Shown here in pieces: positions 14,504-25,500 of a stretch of 33,814 nt of DNA. Below the pieces are notes generated by a model. The model did not search any database. It worked only from the letters and a program-made list of their open reading frames with translations, and was not told where the DNA came from. Source of the DNA: CAWUKT01 sp963923035 (GTDB lineage Bacteria; Bacteroidota; Bacteroidia; J057; JADKCL01); NCBI GenBank assembly GCA_963923035.1, contig CAWUKT010000078.1:1-33814 (forward strand), read 5' to 3'. Each line of letters opens with the position of its first letter. The stretch's first letter is position 1. The translations under genes were made by a program, and so were the position numbers.

Positions 14504-15781
14504 ATGTTTGTCTTTCGTACCTCCATTGCATTCTCCCTGCTCCTCGCTTTGCTCGCGGGCTGCGCGGGAGCCTCTGATCCTCAGCCGAATGCCGGAGGGG
14601 AGACGACCGCCGACGAAGTCGCGCCTCCTCCCCGCCAATGGGCGGGTACCCTCGCGCTGCCAGTTCCCCTGAAAATCCGCATGGAAACGACTTCGGGTGC
14701 CGATGGCAGCCTGAAGGCCGTAGTTTTCCGCAATGCGGAGGAAGAAATCAAAGTCGATGACATTGCGCAAGATGGCGACAGCACCGTGATTGCCTTTCCG
14801 GTATTCGAATCGGCGCTGCACGTCGTCGTAGACGGCAAAGAGATGCGGGGCATTTGGCACAATGACGCGCGGACCCGGCTGAACCGGATTCCGTTCGAGG
14901 CGCAGGAGGTGAAGGAACAAGATGTAGTCGCTGACCAGGCCGCGCCACTGTTTGACATCAGTGGCAAGTGGGAAGTCGAGTTTGTGTATGAAGGAGAAGA
15001 AAAAACGCCGGCCATTGGCTATTTCGAGCAAACGGGTAGTCACCTGACCGGAACTTTCCAGACCGAAACCGGCGATTATCGCTTTTTAGAGGGTTCGGTG
15101 AATGGCCCGGACGTGTATCTGAGCTGTTTTGACGGCGCTCATGCCTTTGTCTTTACCGCCACCATTGCGGATGAAAACGTCTTGACCGGCGATTTTTACA
15201 GCGGCCTCCATTGGCATGAGACCTGGACCGCCCGCCGCAATCCCGATTTTGCCCTTTCCGATCCCGATTCCCTCACGAAAATGGCTCCCGGGGAGACCAC
15301 CCTCGATTTTTCCTTCCTCAATACCGACCGCAAAGCCATCTCCCCCACCGATCCCCAATTCGACGGGAAGGCGCTGGTCGTACAAATCATGGGGACCTGG
15401 TGCCCGAATTGCAAGGATGAAACGCCGTTTTTGAATGAGTTGTACCAGAAATACCATGGCGAGGGTCTGGAAATGATTTCGATTGGATTCGAAATGAGCA
15501 CCGACACCGCCCGGTCGTTGGAGAATCTGCGCAAGCTGAAGAACTATTTTGAGATGGACTATGATGTGGTTTTTGGGGGTAAAGCCGGTCGGCGAACGGC
15601 CAGCGCAGCCATGCCTCAGTTGGAGCATGTCATGTCCTATCCGACGACCATTTTCATGGACCGCAATCACCGCGTGCAGCGGATTTATACAGGCTTTTCC
15701 GGCCCTGCCGTCAAAGGCACTTACGAAAAATTAACGGCCAGTTTCGAGGAAACCGTCCGCCAATTACTGCAATCCAGCTAG
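14504..15781 (+). CDS. TlpA-like thioredoxin-fold lipoprotein
   Basis: A 425-aa protein with lipoprotein signal (LLAGC, Cys20). Residues about 30-240 form a beta-rich N-terminal domain as found ahead of redoxin domains in Bacteroidota. The C-terminal part is a TlpA/ResA-like thioredoxin domain with active-site CPNC at 303-306 (GTWCPNCKDETPF) and a cis-Pro segment (SYPTTIFMD). It is expected to reduce or rearrange disulfides in the periplasm, possibly in cytochrome c maturation, which would suit the multiheme and monoheme cytochromes here; that link is inference. Preceded by the helicase terminator, so separately transcribed. Confidence 0.9.
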   Translation: MFVFRTSIAFSLLLALLAGCAGASDPQPNAGGETTADEVAPPPRQWAGTLALPVPLKIRMETTSGADGSLKAVVFRNAEEEIKVDDIAQDGDSTVIAFPVFESALHVVVDGKEMRGIWHNDARTRLNRIPFEAQEVKEQDVVADQAAPLFDISGKWEVEFVYEGEEKTPAIGYFEQTGSHLTGTFQTETGDYRFLEGSVNGPDVYLSCFDGAHAFVFTATIADENVLTGDFYSGLHWHETWTARRNPDFALSDPDSLTKMAPGETTLDFSFLNTDRKAISPTDPQFDGKALVVQIMGTWCPNCKDETPFLNELYQKYHGEGLEMISIGFEMSTDTARSLENLRKLKNYFEMDYDVVFGGKAGRRTASAAMPQLEHVMSYPTTIFMDRNHRVQRIYTGFSGPAVKGTYEKLTASFEETVRQLLQSS

Positions 15782-15869
15782 GTATTCCCTCAATATCTGG
15801 AACATATTCTCCCAATCTGTCGTATATTCAATTCTTATATCAGTACTAACACCAAACTCGACATCGCAA

Positions 15870-16745
15870 TTGGGCAAAGGAATACTCAAATTCATCAATT
15901 ACACCAAAGAAGCATTTTTCTGGCCCTTCCATCTCGTATCATTCGGGATTCTGGCCGGGGCTACCACCGTAGCCGCCATCACTGGTAATTATTTCTTTGA
16001 CCTCGATCCCACCGGACTCCTTTTCTTGTTTGGAGGCGCAGAAATGATCCTTCTGAGCACCATTGTACGGAGCCGTCGCTTCCGTCGCGCCATCAATGGC
16101 AAGCACGGGCGGGATTTGCAGACGTTTGCCTACCTGAAAGAAATGACTGAGACCTTTAACCAGCTCTCTCCGTCCAGCCAACGGCGGTTTGAAGATTTGC
16201 GGCGTCAGGTCATGGAAGCCAAACAGAATTACAGCAAGCTCAATAACAATTTCCCGGACCTCGTGCGGGAGTATATCGGAAAAATGGACTCGCTCCAGAT
16301 CAATTTTGTTCGTCTGCTGGCCAAGCAGGAGAGTTTTCCCCGCATGCTTCAGGAAAACCACCCGGATAAATTGAACCGCCAAATCCAGGAAATCCGTTCG
16401 GGTATGGGCAATGATTCCACTACCCTGCGGGACATCAAGCAGAAGCGGATCAAGCTGATCGAACAGCGCATCCAGAATTTCTACAAGTCGAACGAAAAGT
16501 ACCATTCGCTCCAGCAGCAATTACGGACCATCGAAGAGATGGCCAAGTTCTTTGCTGAGCAGCCCCTGGCTTCCAGCGGAACCGATGATATCATGGCCAT
16601 CGATAACCTCATCGATGAGACCAATGTCCTCCATACCACGCTGGGCGAAGTCGACGAAATCATGCGGAGCGACCTGCAAACGGCCACCAGCCTCCAGGGC
16701 AACTTTGGAGGTTCCGGCCAGCAAAACAGCATTTACGCGGATTAA
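15870..16745 (+). CDS. Membrane-anchored coiled-coil protein, unknown function
   Basis: A 291-aa protein with two predicted membrane segments (about residues 17-42 and 48-68) followed by Arg-rich residues (RSRRFRR) and a long, charged, Gln/Lys-rich helical region (about 90-245) that should form coiled coils in the cytoplasm. The start appears to be TTG; the frame upstream has no ATG or GTG close by, and the membrane segment begins soon after. The C-terminus is Gly/Ser/Gln-rich. I recognise no family. A stem-loop follows four bases after the stop. Confidence 0.75.
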   Translation: MGKGILKFINYTKEAFFWPFHLVSFGILAGATTVAAITGNYFFDLDPTGLLFLFGGAEMILLSTIVRSRRFRRAINGKHGRDLQTFAYLKEMTETFNQLSPSSQRRFEDLRRQVMEAKQNYSKLNNNFPDLVREYIGKMDSLQINFVRLLAKQESFPRMLQENHPDKLNRQIQEIRSGMGNDSTTLRDIKQKRIKLIEQRIQNFYKSNEKYHSLQQQLRTIEEMAKFFAEQPLASSGTDDIMAIDNLIDETNVLHTTLGEVDEIMRSDLQTATSLQGNFGGSGQQNSIYAD

Positions 16746-16749
16746 TTCT

Positions 16750-16772
16750 AATGGGTGCGGCTTGCACCCATT
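16750..16772. terminator. Hairpin between membrane-protein and enoyl-CoA hydratase genes
   Basis: AATGGGTGC and GCACCCATT form a perfect 9-bp stem around GGCTT. No T-tract follows, so it may be a weak terminator or an RNA-end stabiliser. Confidence 0.5.
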
Positions 16773-16791
16773 CCCGATCCCCCTTAACTTG
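16762..16791 (+). promoter_or_regulatory. Candidate promoter of the enoyl-CoA hydratase gene
   Basis: TTG at 16762-16764 and TAACTTG at 16785-16791 are separated by 20 bases, the same spacing as in the queA promoter. The -7 box ends five bases before the ATG, so the mRNA may be leaderless. It overlaps the preceding hairpin. Confidence 0.4.
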
Positions 16792-16796
16792 CAGGT

Positions 16797-17576
16797 ATGA
16801 GCTACGAAACCCTCGCCACCCGTCTCGAAGGGGCTACCATGGTCGTGACCATCAACCGCCCCGAAGTCCTCAACGCCCTCCACCCTACCGTCCTTGACGA
16901 ACTCGATCAGATCATGGATGCCATTGCTTCCGACCAAAAGGTCAACGGGGTAATCATCACAGGAGCCGGGCCGAAGGCGTTTGTAGCGGGAGCCGATATT
17001 TCCCAAATCAACCAAATTCCGGCCGAGGAAACTGAAGCCTTCAGCGTCAAGGGCCAGCAGGTCTTTTTCAAGATTGAACAGTCCCGCAAGCCGGTCATTG
17101 CAGCGGTCAATGGCTTTGCGCTCGGAGGTGGCTGCGAACTGGCAATGGCTTGCCATATTCGCATCGCTTCGGAGAAGGCCCGCTTCGGCCAACCGGAAGT
17201 GAACCTGGGCCTGATCGCCGGTTACGGTGGCACCCAGCGGCTGGTCCATCTGGTCGGACGGGGCAAGGCAACCGAGTTGCTACTGACGGCGGACATGGTC
17301 AAAGCGCCGGAAGCCCTCCGCATTGGGCTGGTCAACGCAGTGGTCGCGCCCGATGACCTCATTGCGACCGCGCTGGAAATGCTCGAAAAAATCTATACGA
17401 AGTCGCCCCTGGCGGTTGCACTGACCTTGGAAGCCATCGATGCGGGCGTCCGTGACTTTGACAAGGGCTACCAAGTGGAGGCCGCCAATTTTGGCGAAGC
17501 GGCCCGCTCCGACGACGGTCGGGAAGGCACCAAGGCCTTTTTGGAAAAGCGCCCCGCCAATTTCACCGGAAAATAG
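16797..17576 (+). CDS. Enoyl-CoA hydratase/isomerase
   Basis: A 259-aa crotonase-fold enzyme of standard length that hydrates 2-enoyl-CoA to 3-hydroxyacyl-CoA in fatty-acid or amino-acid breakdown. The oxyanion-hole segments FVAGADI (63-69) and GGGCE (110-114) are present, as are both catalytic glutamates, Glu114 and Glu134 (GQPE), which argues for true hydratase activity. The C-terminus (FLEKRPANFTGK) is typical of short-chain hydratases. The next gene begins four bases after the stop, but a strong terminator hairpin lies 24 bases downstream, inside that next gene. Confidence 0.95.
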   Translation: MSYETLATRLEGATMVVTINRPEVLNALHPTVLDELDQIMDAIASDQKVNGVIITGAGPKAFVAGADISQINQIPAEETEAFSVKGQQVFFKIEQSRKPVIAAVNGFALGGGCELAMACHIRIASEKARFGQPEVNLGLIAGYGGTQRLVHLVGRGKATELLLTADMVKAPEALRIGLVNAVVAPDDLIATALEMLEKIYTKSPLAVALTLEAIDAGVRDFDKGYQVEAANFGEAARSDDGREGTKAFLEKRPANFTGK

Positions 17577-17580
17577 GCCC

Positions 17581-18894
17581 ATGTTCAGGGCCCCTCGACA
17601 ACGGAATCAATGGTTGCGCCTGGCGCCATTGATTCCGTTTTTTTGTTGGGCTTCCCTCCTTTCCGCTCAGTCTCCGACCTTTTTTCCCGACATCGCCCCC
17701 ATCATTTCTCAGAACTGCTCCCCCTGCCACCACGCCAATGGCAGCGCCCCATTTCCCCTCACTACCTACGACGAAGTCCGATCCCACGGAAAATTTATTG
17801 CGGCCGTGACCCAACGGCGCTATATGCCCCCTTGGCCAGCTGATCCCGCGTACCGCTCTCACCGCAACGAGCGGCGGCTGACGGATGGGGAAATCGCCGC
17901 CATCCAGGACTGGGTCACTGCTGGCATGCCCAAGGGCCCCAAATCGTGTCGCAATCGAAAGCAACTGAAATACGAGGCGGCCGGACCAGAGGGCAAACCG
18001 CAGCTTGTGCTTCAGCCCGATGCTCCCTACCAGGTTCCCGGCGACGGAAAAGACCATTTTGTCTATTTCCTGCTCGGCGAGTCACTGCCCGATGACCTGT
18101 GGGTCAGCTCGTTCCGGTTTCAACCGGGCAATCTTCGGGTGGTCCACCATACTGAATTGCTGGTGGCGCCGCCGGGGACGCTGGACGGCATTGGGGAACA
18201 GGTCATCGAGGAGGAAAGCTATTACGGGCCCGCTTTTGCGGAGGCGATGGGGCGGGAATTCGAGTATGTCGCCGGCTGGTTGCCGGGCAATCAGGGCGAG
18301 ATTTATCCGCGGGGTACGCATCGGAAGCTCGCGAAGGGCTCGCGGCTGGTCCTGATGGTGCATTATGCGCCGACACCGGTGGCAGAAAGCGATTTGACGG
18401 CCCTGGAAATCTATGCGGAGGGGCGTCCGGGAGCCTTGGAGGTGCAGTCGCTGGACCTCCATGCAGAATCCCATCTGGTGGATGGTCCTTTGTTTTTGCC
18501 CGCGAATTCAAGCCCTACTTTTCATTCGGTTTACGCGGTGAAGTCCGACTTTCAGGCCTTTGCCGTTTTTCCCCATGCCCACCACCTCTGCACCTCGATG
18601 CGCGCCTACGCCCTTCTTCCCCAAGGAGATACGCTTCCACTGATGGACATTCCGAAATGGGATTTTGATTGGCAGTTCACCTACTATTTCCCCGAATTCA
18701 TCCACCTCCCGGCCGGATCTGAAGTCCATTTTACCGCCACCTACGACAATACGAGCAACAATCCCGAGAACCCTTTTCAGCCTCCCCGGAACATCCCTTC
18801 TTCGTTCCGCAGCGATGACGAAATGATGGAATTGTTTGTGTGGGGCATCCAGATTCCGCCCGGACAAACGCCCCCGGTCCTCCGATTCGACTGA
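17581..18894 (+). CDS. Secreted cytochrome c / copper type II monooxygenase-like fusion
   Basis: A 437-aa protein with signal peptide (cleavage near LLSAQS, residue 31). Residues about 35-115 are a cytochrome c domain with heme site CSPCH (46-50) and possible axial Met82 (YMPPW). The rest resembles ascorbate-dependent copper type II monooxygenases (PHM/DBM family): His pair VVHHTEL (His179/180), LMVHYAP, FPHAHHLC and the conserved HFTATYDNTSNNPENP near the end. Fusion to a heme domain suggests electrons come from a cytochrome rather than ascorbate (inference). The ATG at 17581 is required for the signal peptide; the next Met is Met82. The first 20 codons overlap an intrinsic terminator (17600-17644). 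Confidence 0.85.
   Translation: MFRAPRQRNQWLRLAPLIPFFCWASLLSAQSPTFFPDIAPIISQNCSPCHHANGSAPFPLTTYDEVRSHGKFIAAVTQRRYMPPWPADPAYRSHRNERRLTDGEIAAIQDWVTAGMPKGPKSCRNRKQLKYEAAGPEGKPQLVLQPDAPYQVPGDGKDHFVYFLLGESLPDDLWVSSFRFQPGNLRVVHHTELLVAPPGTLDGIGEQVIEEESYYGPAFAEAMGREFEYVAGWLPGNQGEIYPRGTHRKLAKGSRLVLMVHYAPTPVAESDLTALEIYAEGRPGALEVQSLDLHAESHLVDGPLFLPANSSPTFHSVYAVKSDFQAFAVFPHAHHLCTSMRAYALLPQGDTLPLMDIPKWDFDWQFTYYFPEFIHLPAGSEVHFTATYDNTSNNPENPFQPPRNIPSSFRSDDEMMELFVWGIQIPPGQTPPVLRFD
17600..17644 (+). terminator. Intrinsic terminator inside the start of the copper monooxygenase gene
   Basis: AACGGAATCAATGG (17600-17613) and CCATTGATTCCGTT (17626-17639) form a perfect 14-bp stem, with a further short C/G pairing in the loop, and run straight into seven T residues (17638-17644). 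It lies 24 bases after the hydratase stop, in the position expected for the hydratase terminator, yet also within codons 7-21 of the next gene. Confidence 0.85.
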
Positions 18895-19140
18895 AAAAGT
18901 TTACTTTCCCTCAACTTTATTTCCATTTGTCAACTGCCAGCATGCGAGGGGACAGAGGGCCTGAAATGTGTAAAAAAAGAGCGTCTCCCGAAAGATTTAT
19001 CGCTTATATTCAACTTTATACAATGGGATTTATTCGGAAATTCCAGTATTTTGAAGAATGATTGCAGCCAACCGGGCGGCAGAAGATGCTGAACTGCTGT
19101 TAAAGATGCCCGTTTGAGCTGGGAGTAGATGCTGAAATAA
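18895..19140. other. Non-coding spacer
   Basis: 246 bases with lower GC than the flanking genes. A bulged inverted repeat (AACCGGGC near 19069 with GCCCGTTT near 19109, enclosing GGCAG/CTGCT) is present without a T-tract. I see no clear promoter. Confidence 0.4.
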
Positions 19141-19569
19141 ATGTGCAATATGGGAAAGTTAATTTCTGGAACATTGCTCGTGCTGCTGATGGTCTGTTGG
19201 TGCGGGATGAATCAAGGGAAATGTCAGAATGGCGTTTCGACGAGTGAAAATTCGGAGGAGATGATCAATGGATACCCTGCTTCGGATTACTATTATACCA
19301 ATATTCAGATACCGTCAGAGGTAGAAAATTCGCAGAAAAAAGAAGATCAGGTGAATGTAGCCGTTCACTATAAAATTGTTGCCTTTGAGCAAAAAGAGGG
19401 GAAGCCGTTGAAGTCGTTGGAGAAAAATACGATGGAAGATTTGTTGGCGAAGTTTGAGCGGGAAGCCATCGAAGAATTGGGATTTGCGCCGGCCCCGACG
19501 CCTCAGGATCCCGTAGTTCCGGCCCCCAAACCGGCGATCATTCATGGCGATGGAGACGACCAACGCTGA
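19141..19569 (+). CDS. Small exported protein, unknown function
   Basis: A 142-aa protein with a hydrophobic N-terminus (residues 7-20) containing several Cys (CWC, GKC). It could be secreted or a non-canonical lipoprotein. The middle is charged and helical, and the C-terminus is Pro-rich (FAPAPTPQDPVVPAPKP). The start may be at 19141 or at the second Met (19150). Only 24 bases separate it from the giant T9SS protein gene, suggesting co-expression. No family recognised. Confidence 0.65.
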   Translation: MCNMGKLISGTLLVLLMVCWCGMNQGKCQNGVSTSENSEEMINGYPASDYYYTNIQIPSEVENSQKKEDQVNVAVHYKIVAFEQKEGKPLKSLEKNTMEDLLAKFEREAIEELGFAPAPTPQDPVVPAPKPAIIHGDGDDQR

Positions 19570-19593
19570 TTTTTTCCTTTCAAACAAATTGGT

Positions 19594-22500
19594 ATGCGCA
19601 AGAGAAGAAACTTCACGCTTAGGTCGTTCGTTTTTACATTTTTGGCGGCCCTCCTGCTGACTCCTTCCCTCCACGCTCAAAAACGATTGCGCCTCGTGGT
19701 GTATGAAGAAGCCGTTACGGGTTGTAGTGGCTGCGATGGTTCGGGCTGGTATTCAAGCGACAACGACCACCGAATGTCCTGGGAAGGTGGCAATATCAAC
19801 AACGAATGCCACAGCTTTGGTGACAACAACGATCCCCCCCGTACCAATACGGATTCCTATACCCTTTACGACGAGACTTTCGACTGCCAACCAGATTGGC
19901 CGGGCGGTAACCTGACCTATACCTGGTTTGTGGATGAGGCCGATGGCCTTTGTGGCTGTGCCTTCGGCGCATTGACCTGCTCTGACAACAGTCAAGGCCA
20001 GAGCTTTGGTTTCCCGGTCTCCACGGCGACCGGAAACATCAACCTGCCCCAACAGTCCGTTGGCGGGGGTGGCGACTGTGGTTGCGTGACCTATACCTAC
20101 CGCGCCCGTTGGGTCATCACCGGTTCCTTCCTCACGGAAGACTACAACAACGACCTCTGCAACGCCGGCGCCCTGGGTACCCTCAATTTCGGCGGCAGCC
20201 TCGGCCTCAACAACCAGAGCAACCAAAGTCCGTGTGACGATTGCCAGAGTGGCGAGCCGAATTGTTCCAACGATCCTTCCGTCTGGTACCAATTTACGAC
20301 CGGCGCGACGGTGGCCCAGACCATCAACATCGAAATCGACGCCACGGGTGGCGGCATGGATGCATGGGTCGGCGTATACATCGATCCCGGCAACTGCAAT
20401 ACCCTGAACGACCTTCAGCAAATCAATACCGGTTCGTCCATCGCCAACCCCTTTGGCACCTCCGACGCCTCCACCACCATTGATTGCCCCCTCCCCAATA
20501 CCACTTACTGGATCCAGGTGGATGGACTCGACGTGACGGGAAGCAGCGGTACCTTCAACGTGTCCGTTGACGACAACAATGTCTCCGCTGGCGCCCACGA
20601 CGACATTTGTGATGCCTTCAACCTCGGCACACTCAACTTGGGCGGCACGCTCCAAAACAACAACTTCAACAACTTCTGTTCGGGTACGCAGCCGGGCGAG
20701 CCCAATCCGGCAGCTTTCGCCATCGACCAGACCCAGTGGTTCACCTTCACCACTGGCGCCAATATCGGTACCCAAACCACCCTGGAAGCCCTGAACGATC
20801 CGCTCAACCGCGGCGACCAGATCGATTTGCAGATTGCGCTCTATACCTCCAGCAACAGCACCTGCACCGGCTCCTTCACCGAAATTGATTCGGACTATTT
20901 CACGCCGCCATTTGGAGAAGAAATGACGGTGGAATGCCTCCAACCCAATACCACTTACTACATGCAGGTGGATGGTTCGGGCCTAAACGTACAAGGCTTC
21001 TTCGGGGTGCGGATCGATGACAATGGCGTCGCCGGGGCCACCAACGACGATATTTGTTCCGCCATCAGCCTGGGTACGGTTCCCTTCGGTGGTTCGCAGA
21101 CGAACAACAACATGAACAACTTCTGCGCGACCATCCAGACCGGCGAGCCCAATTCACCCGGCTGTATTTACAGCATCGACCAGACCATTTGGGTGAGCTT
21201 CACCACGGGGGCCAGCGTAGGTTATGAAATGACCATTGCTTCGGTGAGTGACCCGTTGAATGCGGGGGACAACCTGGATTTGCAGGTTTCGCTGCTCCAA
21301 TCCAGCAATGGCACCTGTACCGGCACCTTGACCGAGGTGGATTGTGATTATGACCCGGATGTGCCGGGCTTCTGGAACGGGGAAGACCTCGTGGTCGAGT
21401 GTCTGCAACCGAATACGACTTATTTCGTGCAGTTGGATGGCTCGGCGATCAATGTCGAAGGCTATATCGGCCTGACCGTCACGGACGACGGCATTGCGCG
21501 GGCTCCCAACGACCTGATTTGTAATTCGACTCCGTTGGGGACCATTCCGAATGCGGGCAATGTGACCCTCAACAACCAGAATAACTACTGTGGGGGTATT
21601 GAGCCGGGCGAACCCGATCCCCTCTCCCACGACGTCGAACAGACGGTTTGGTACTCTTTCGTGCCTCCGTCCAGCGGTTCGGTGGAGATTGAACTGTTCA
21701 ATACCGGAAGCGACGACATCGACCTGCAATTGTCGGTGTGGGAGAGTTCGGACAATACCTGCACCGGGTTGTTCTCGGAGTTGGACAGCTATGACGATCC
21801 GCTTTCTTTCAGCATCGATGGCGGTCAGGCGATGCGCCTGAAGTGCCTGGATACCACCAAGACTTACTATATCCAGGTCGATGGCTGGGAGGATCCCCTG
21901 AATATCCTGCCCTTGCGGGAAGGGATTTTCGATATCTCAGTCGATGACTACAACGTAGGTCCGGCTCCGAACGACTCGATCTGTGACGCCATCCCCCTGG
22001 GCGACCCCACGGGCGGCTCCGTAACGGCACCGGGCGTGCAGACCAACTTCTGCGCCAACAATATTTTTGACCCGATTCCCAGCTGCTTCGGAACCAACCG
22101 GACGGTTTGGTACCAGTTCATCGCGCCCTCGACGGGCCGGGTGACCATTGAACTGGAGAGCGACCCCAACAATGTGGGCGATTATATCGACTTGCAAGTT
22201 TCGGTTTGGGAAACCGTCGGCGACTCTTGTCTGGGTGCCATTTCGGAGGTCGCGTGTGACTACAACGACTTGTTCGAATTCCCACCGTTTAGCCGGGATG
22301 AGGACATTCTGGTGACCTGTCTGACGCCCGGACGTCCGTATTGGATCATGGTCGACGGATCGGACGATCCCGACGAGGTGGACGGTTTCTTCAACATCAC
22401 TGTCACCGAGGAACCCGGTCCGCCCCCGATCACGAATGATTCCATCTGTGGTGCGACGGCCATGGGGCCCGTACCGGGCGGTGGTTCGATCAATTCGGGG

Positions 22501-25500
22501 GAGCAGCACAATTTCTGTGCGACAGTTGAGCCCGGAGAACCTGTACCCGCTGCCTTTGGTCTGGACCAGACGGTTTGGTATACGTTCCAGGCGCCTCCCA
22601 GCGGCAATGTGACGCTGGCATTGGACACGGACCCCAACAACCGCGGCGACGACATCGATCTCCAGGTAGCCGTCTATGAATCCAGCGACAATACCTGCAA
22701 TGGTACTTTGAGCGAGGTAGACAGCGATTACGATCCCATCATCCTCGATGAAGACCTGACTGTGACTTGCCTTGATCCCGGCCGGACCTACTTTATCCAG
22801 GTCGATGGTTCTCTTTTGCCGCCGCCTCCCCTCCCCACTGTCTTCGTTGAGGGTTATTTTGACATCACCATTACCGAAGACCCGGCTTTTGTTCCCCTCC
22901 CCACCAACGACAGCCTCTGCAATGCCGTCGACCTCGGGGTGCCGCCGACTGGCTTGGGAACGCCGATTTTCAGTGGCTCTAACTTCTGCGCCACCACGGA
23001 AGCAGGCGAACAAAACGTTGACAACTGCTCCAACTTCTTCAATTTCATTTGTGACGAGACGGTTTGGTTTTATTTCACCACGAACAATAACCCCGGGACC
23101 ATCTCGGTCGAAATCACCAATGCGACGGGCATCGACGCGAATATCAACGTCTATGCGGCTCCCGGCGGCGTTTCCTGCGACTTCAATGACTTGCAGTTTA
23201 TCGGAGATGCCGACAACCTGCTTTCATTTGATGTGAGCCTGGACCTTCCCTGTCTCGATCCCAACTCGGTTTACTTCGTCCAGGTGGATGGAGGAGATGT
23301 GCTGGGTAATTTTGGCACCTTCGATATCCAAATCATTGACGATGCCGTTCCGCAGCCGCAAGTTGCGTACGACAGCATTTGTTCTGCTCAGGCTCTTGGC
23401 GTTGTCGCTTCCGGCGGCTCCACCCCCACTTTTGCGGGCAATAACCTCTGCGCCGGTGAAGAACCCAACGAGCCCAATGTCAGTGGCTTGAATGACATCA
23501 CCGATGTCCTCTACGACGAAACCGTCTGGTTCACCTTTACCACTTCGGCCACTCCGGGGCTGGTGACGGTCAATGTCAGCAATGTTCAGGGCGGCCTTGC
23601 CCCCGGTATCACGGCCTATCTGCCGGCCAACGGTACGACCTGCGCCTTCTCCGATCTGACCGAGATTGATAATGCTCAGGGCATCCTCGCTGGGGCCAAT
23701 GTGAGCCTTCCCCTCCCCTGTCTCCAGCCCAATACCACCTATTATGTCCAGCTGGATGGATTGGATGTGATCGGGGACGATGGCACGTTTGACATTACGG
23801 TTACGGACGATGGCAACCCGAATTCGTTCCCGCCCAACGACGATATTTGCAATGCGTCGAATATCGGCACGGTGCCGGTAGGCGGATCGACGGCGGCCTT
23901 CCCGTCCAATAACTTCTGTGCGACCACCGAAAGCAACGAACCCAATGTAAGTGGCTGCAATGTCCTCAGCAATCCGCTCTGTGACGAAACCGTTTGGTTT
24001 ACGTTTACGACGCCGGGGACTCCCGGCAATACGACCGTCACGGTGAACAATACTGTCGGCATTGATGCGACCATCAATGTCTACGCCGCCAATCCGCAAG
24101 GATCCTGCAATTTCAGCGACCTGACGCTGCTTGAGAATGGCGACGACCTGCTGAGCAGCGATGTATCGGTCACGATCCCCTGCCTCCGCCCCAATACCAC
24201 CTACTATGTGCAGGTGGACGGCGTGGACATCCTCGGCGACAATGGTACGTTTGACATTACGGTTTCCGATGATGGTACGATGAATGCCTACCCGCCCAAC
24301 GACAGCATTTGCAATGCGACGCCAATGGGCGTGGTCCCCTCCGGCGGAACTTCCCCGACGATTTCCTCCTTCAATTTCTGTGCGACCACCGAACCCAATG
24401 AGCCCAACGTGGACAATTGTGCGACGGTGAGCGCCCTGACCTGCGATGAAACCGTTTGGTTTGAGTTTACGACCAGCGCTACGCCGGGCGAAATCACCGT
24501 CACCGTGGACAATACGGTGGGCATTGACGCGAACATCGACGTTTACCTTGCTCCCCCCCCCGTTTCCTGCAACTTCAACTCTCTGGTTCAGATTGCGAGC
24601 GCGGACAATCTCCTGAGCACCGATGTTTCCCTTGATTTGCCCTGCCTCACTCCGAATACCACCTATTATGTCCAGGTGGACGGATTGGATGTCTTTGGCG
24701 ACCAGGGAACCTTTGACATTACCGTCACTGACAATGGCGTACCAACTGGTTCGCCCACCAATGACAATATCTGCTCCCGGCAGTATATCGGCGACCTGAA
24801 CAGCGGGCCCATTGGTCCGGTCAACGGTACCAATGACTGCGCCACGGTGGAGCCAAATGAGCCCAATGTGGGGAACAACGACGAAACCGTCTGGTATTCC
24901 TTTGTGGCGCCGACTTCTGGCCAGGCCTTCATTGATGTGAACAGCATCTCGGGCATTGACGTGAATTTCAACCTCTACCACAATTCGGGTGGTTGTATTT
25001 TCGACAGCTTGTATCAGGTGGGGGGCAATGCAAATGATCTCCTGAGCTTCGACGCGGACCTGGCCGAAGATTGCCTGATTCCCGGAGATACCTATATGGT
25101 TCAAATTGACGGGGTGGATATCCTGGGTGATTTTGGCGACTTCACCATTTCCATTACCGATCCCCAACCTACCTTCTCCGGACCTTCCAATGACGATTGC
25201 GGCGGCGCTATTCCGCTCCCGATTGGCACCGAGCCTTGTCAGGGCTCCGGCAATTGGAACGTCTTCAACTATGGCGATCCGACCGTTTCCCTGAACAACA
25301 ACTTTGTCCAGGGCTGCGGAGACAACTGTGGGGATGTATGGTTCTCCTTCACCATGCCGGCCAGTGGAACGGTCCTGATGGAGGGCAATGACGACTATGG
25401 TTTCCTCGGATTGAACAACTCAGAATTGGCGGTTGCGGCCTACGAAGGGCCTTGCAACAACCTCACTCCCACCAACTGTGACGTTGGAGGTACCTTCAGC

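Noticed and set aside
23224..25167. 647-aa antisense open frame within the giant gene
   Set aside because: It only mirrors the coding repeats on the other strand.
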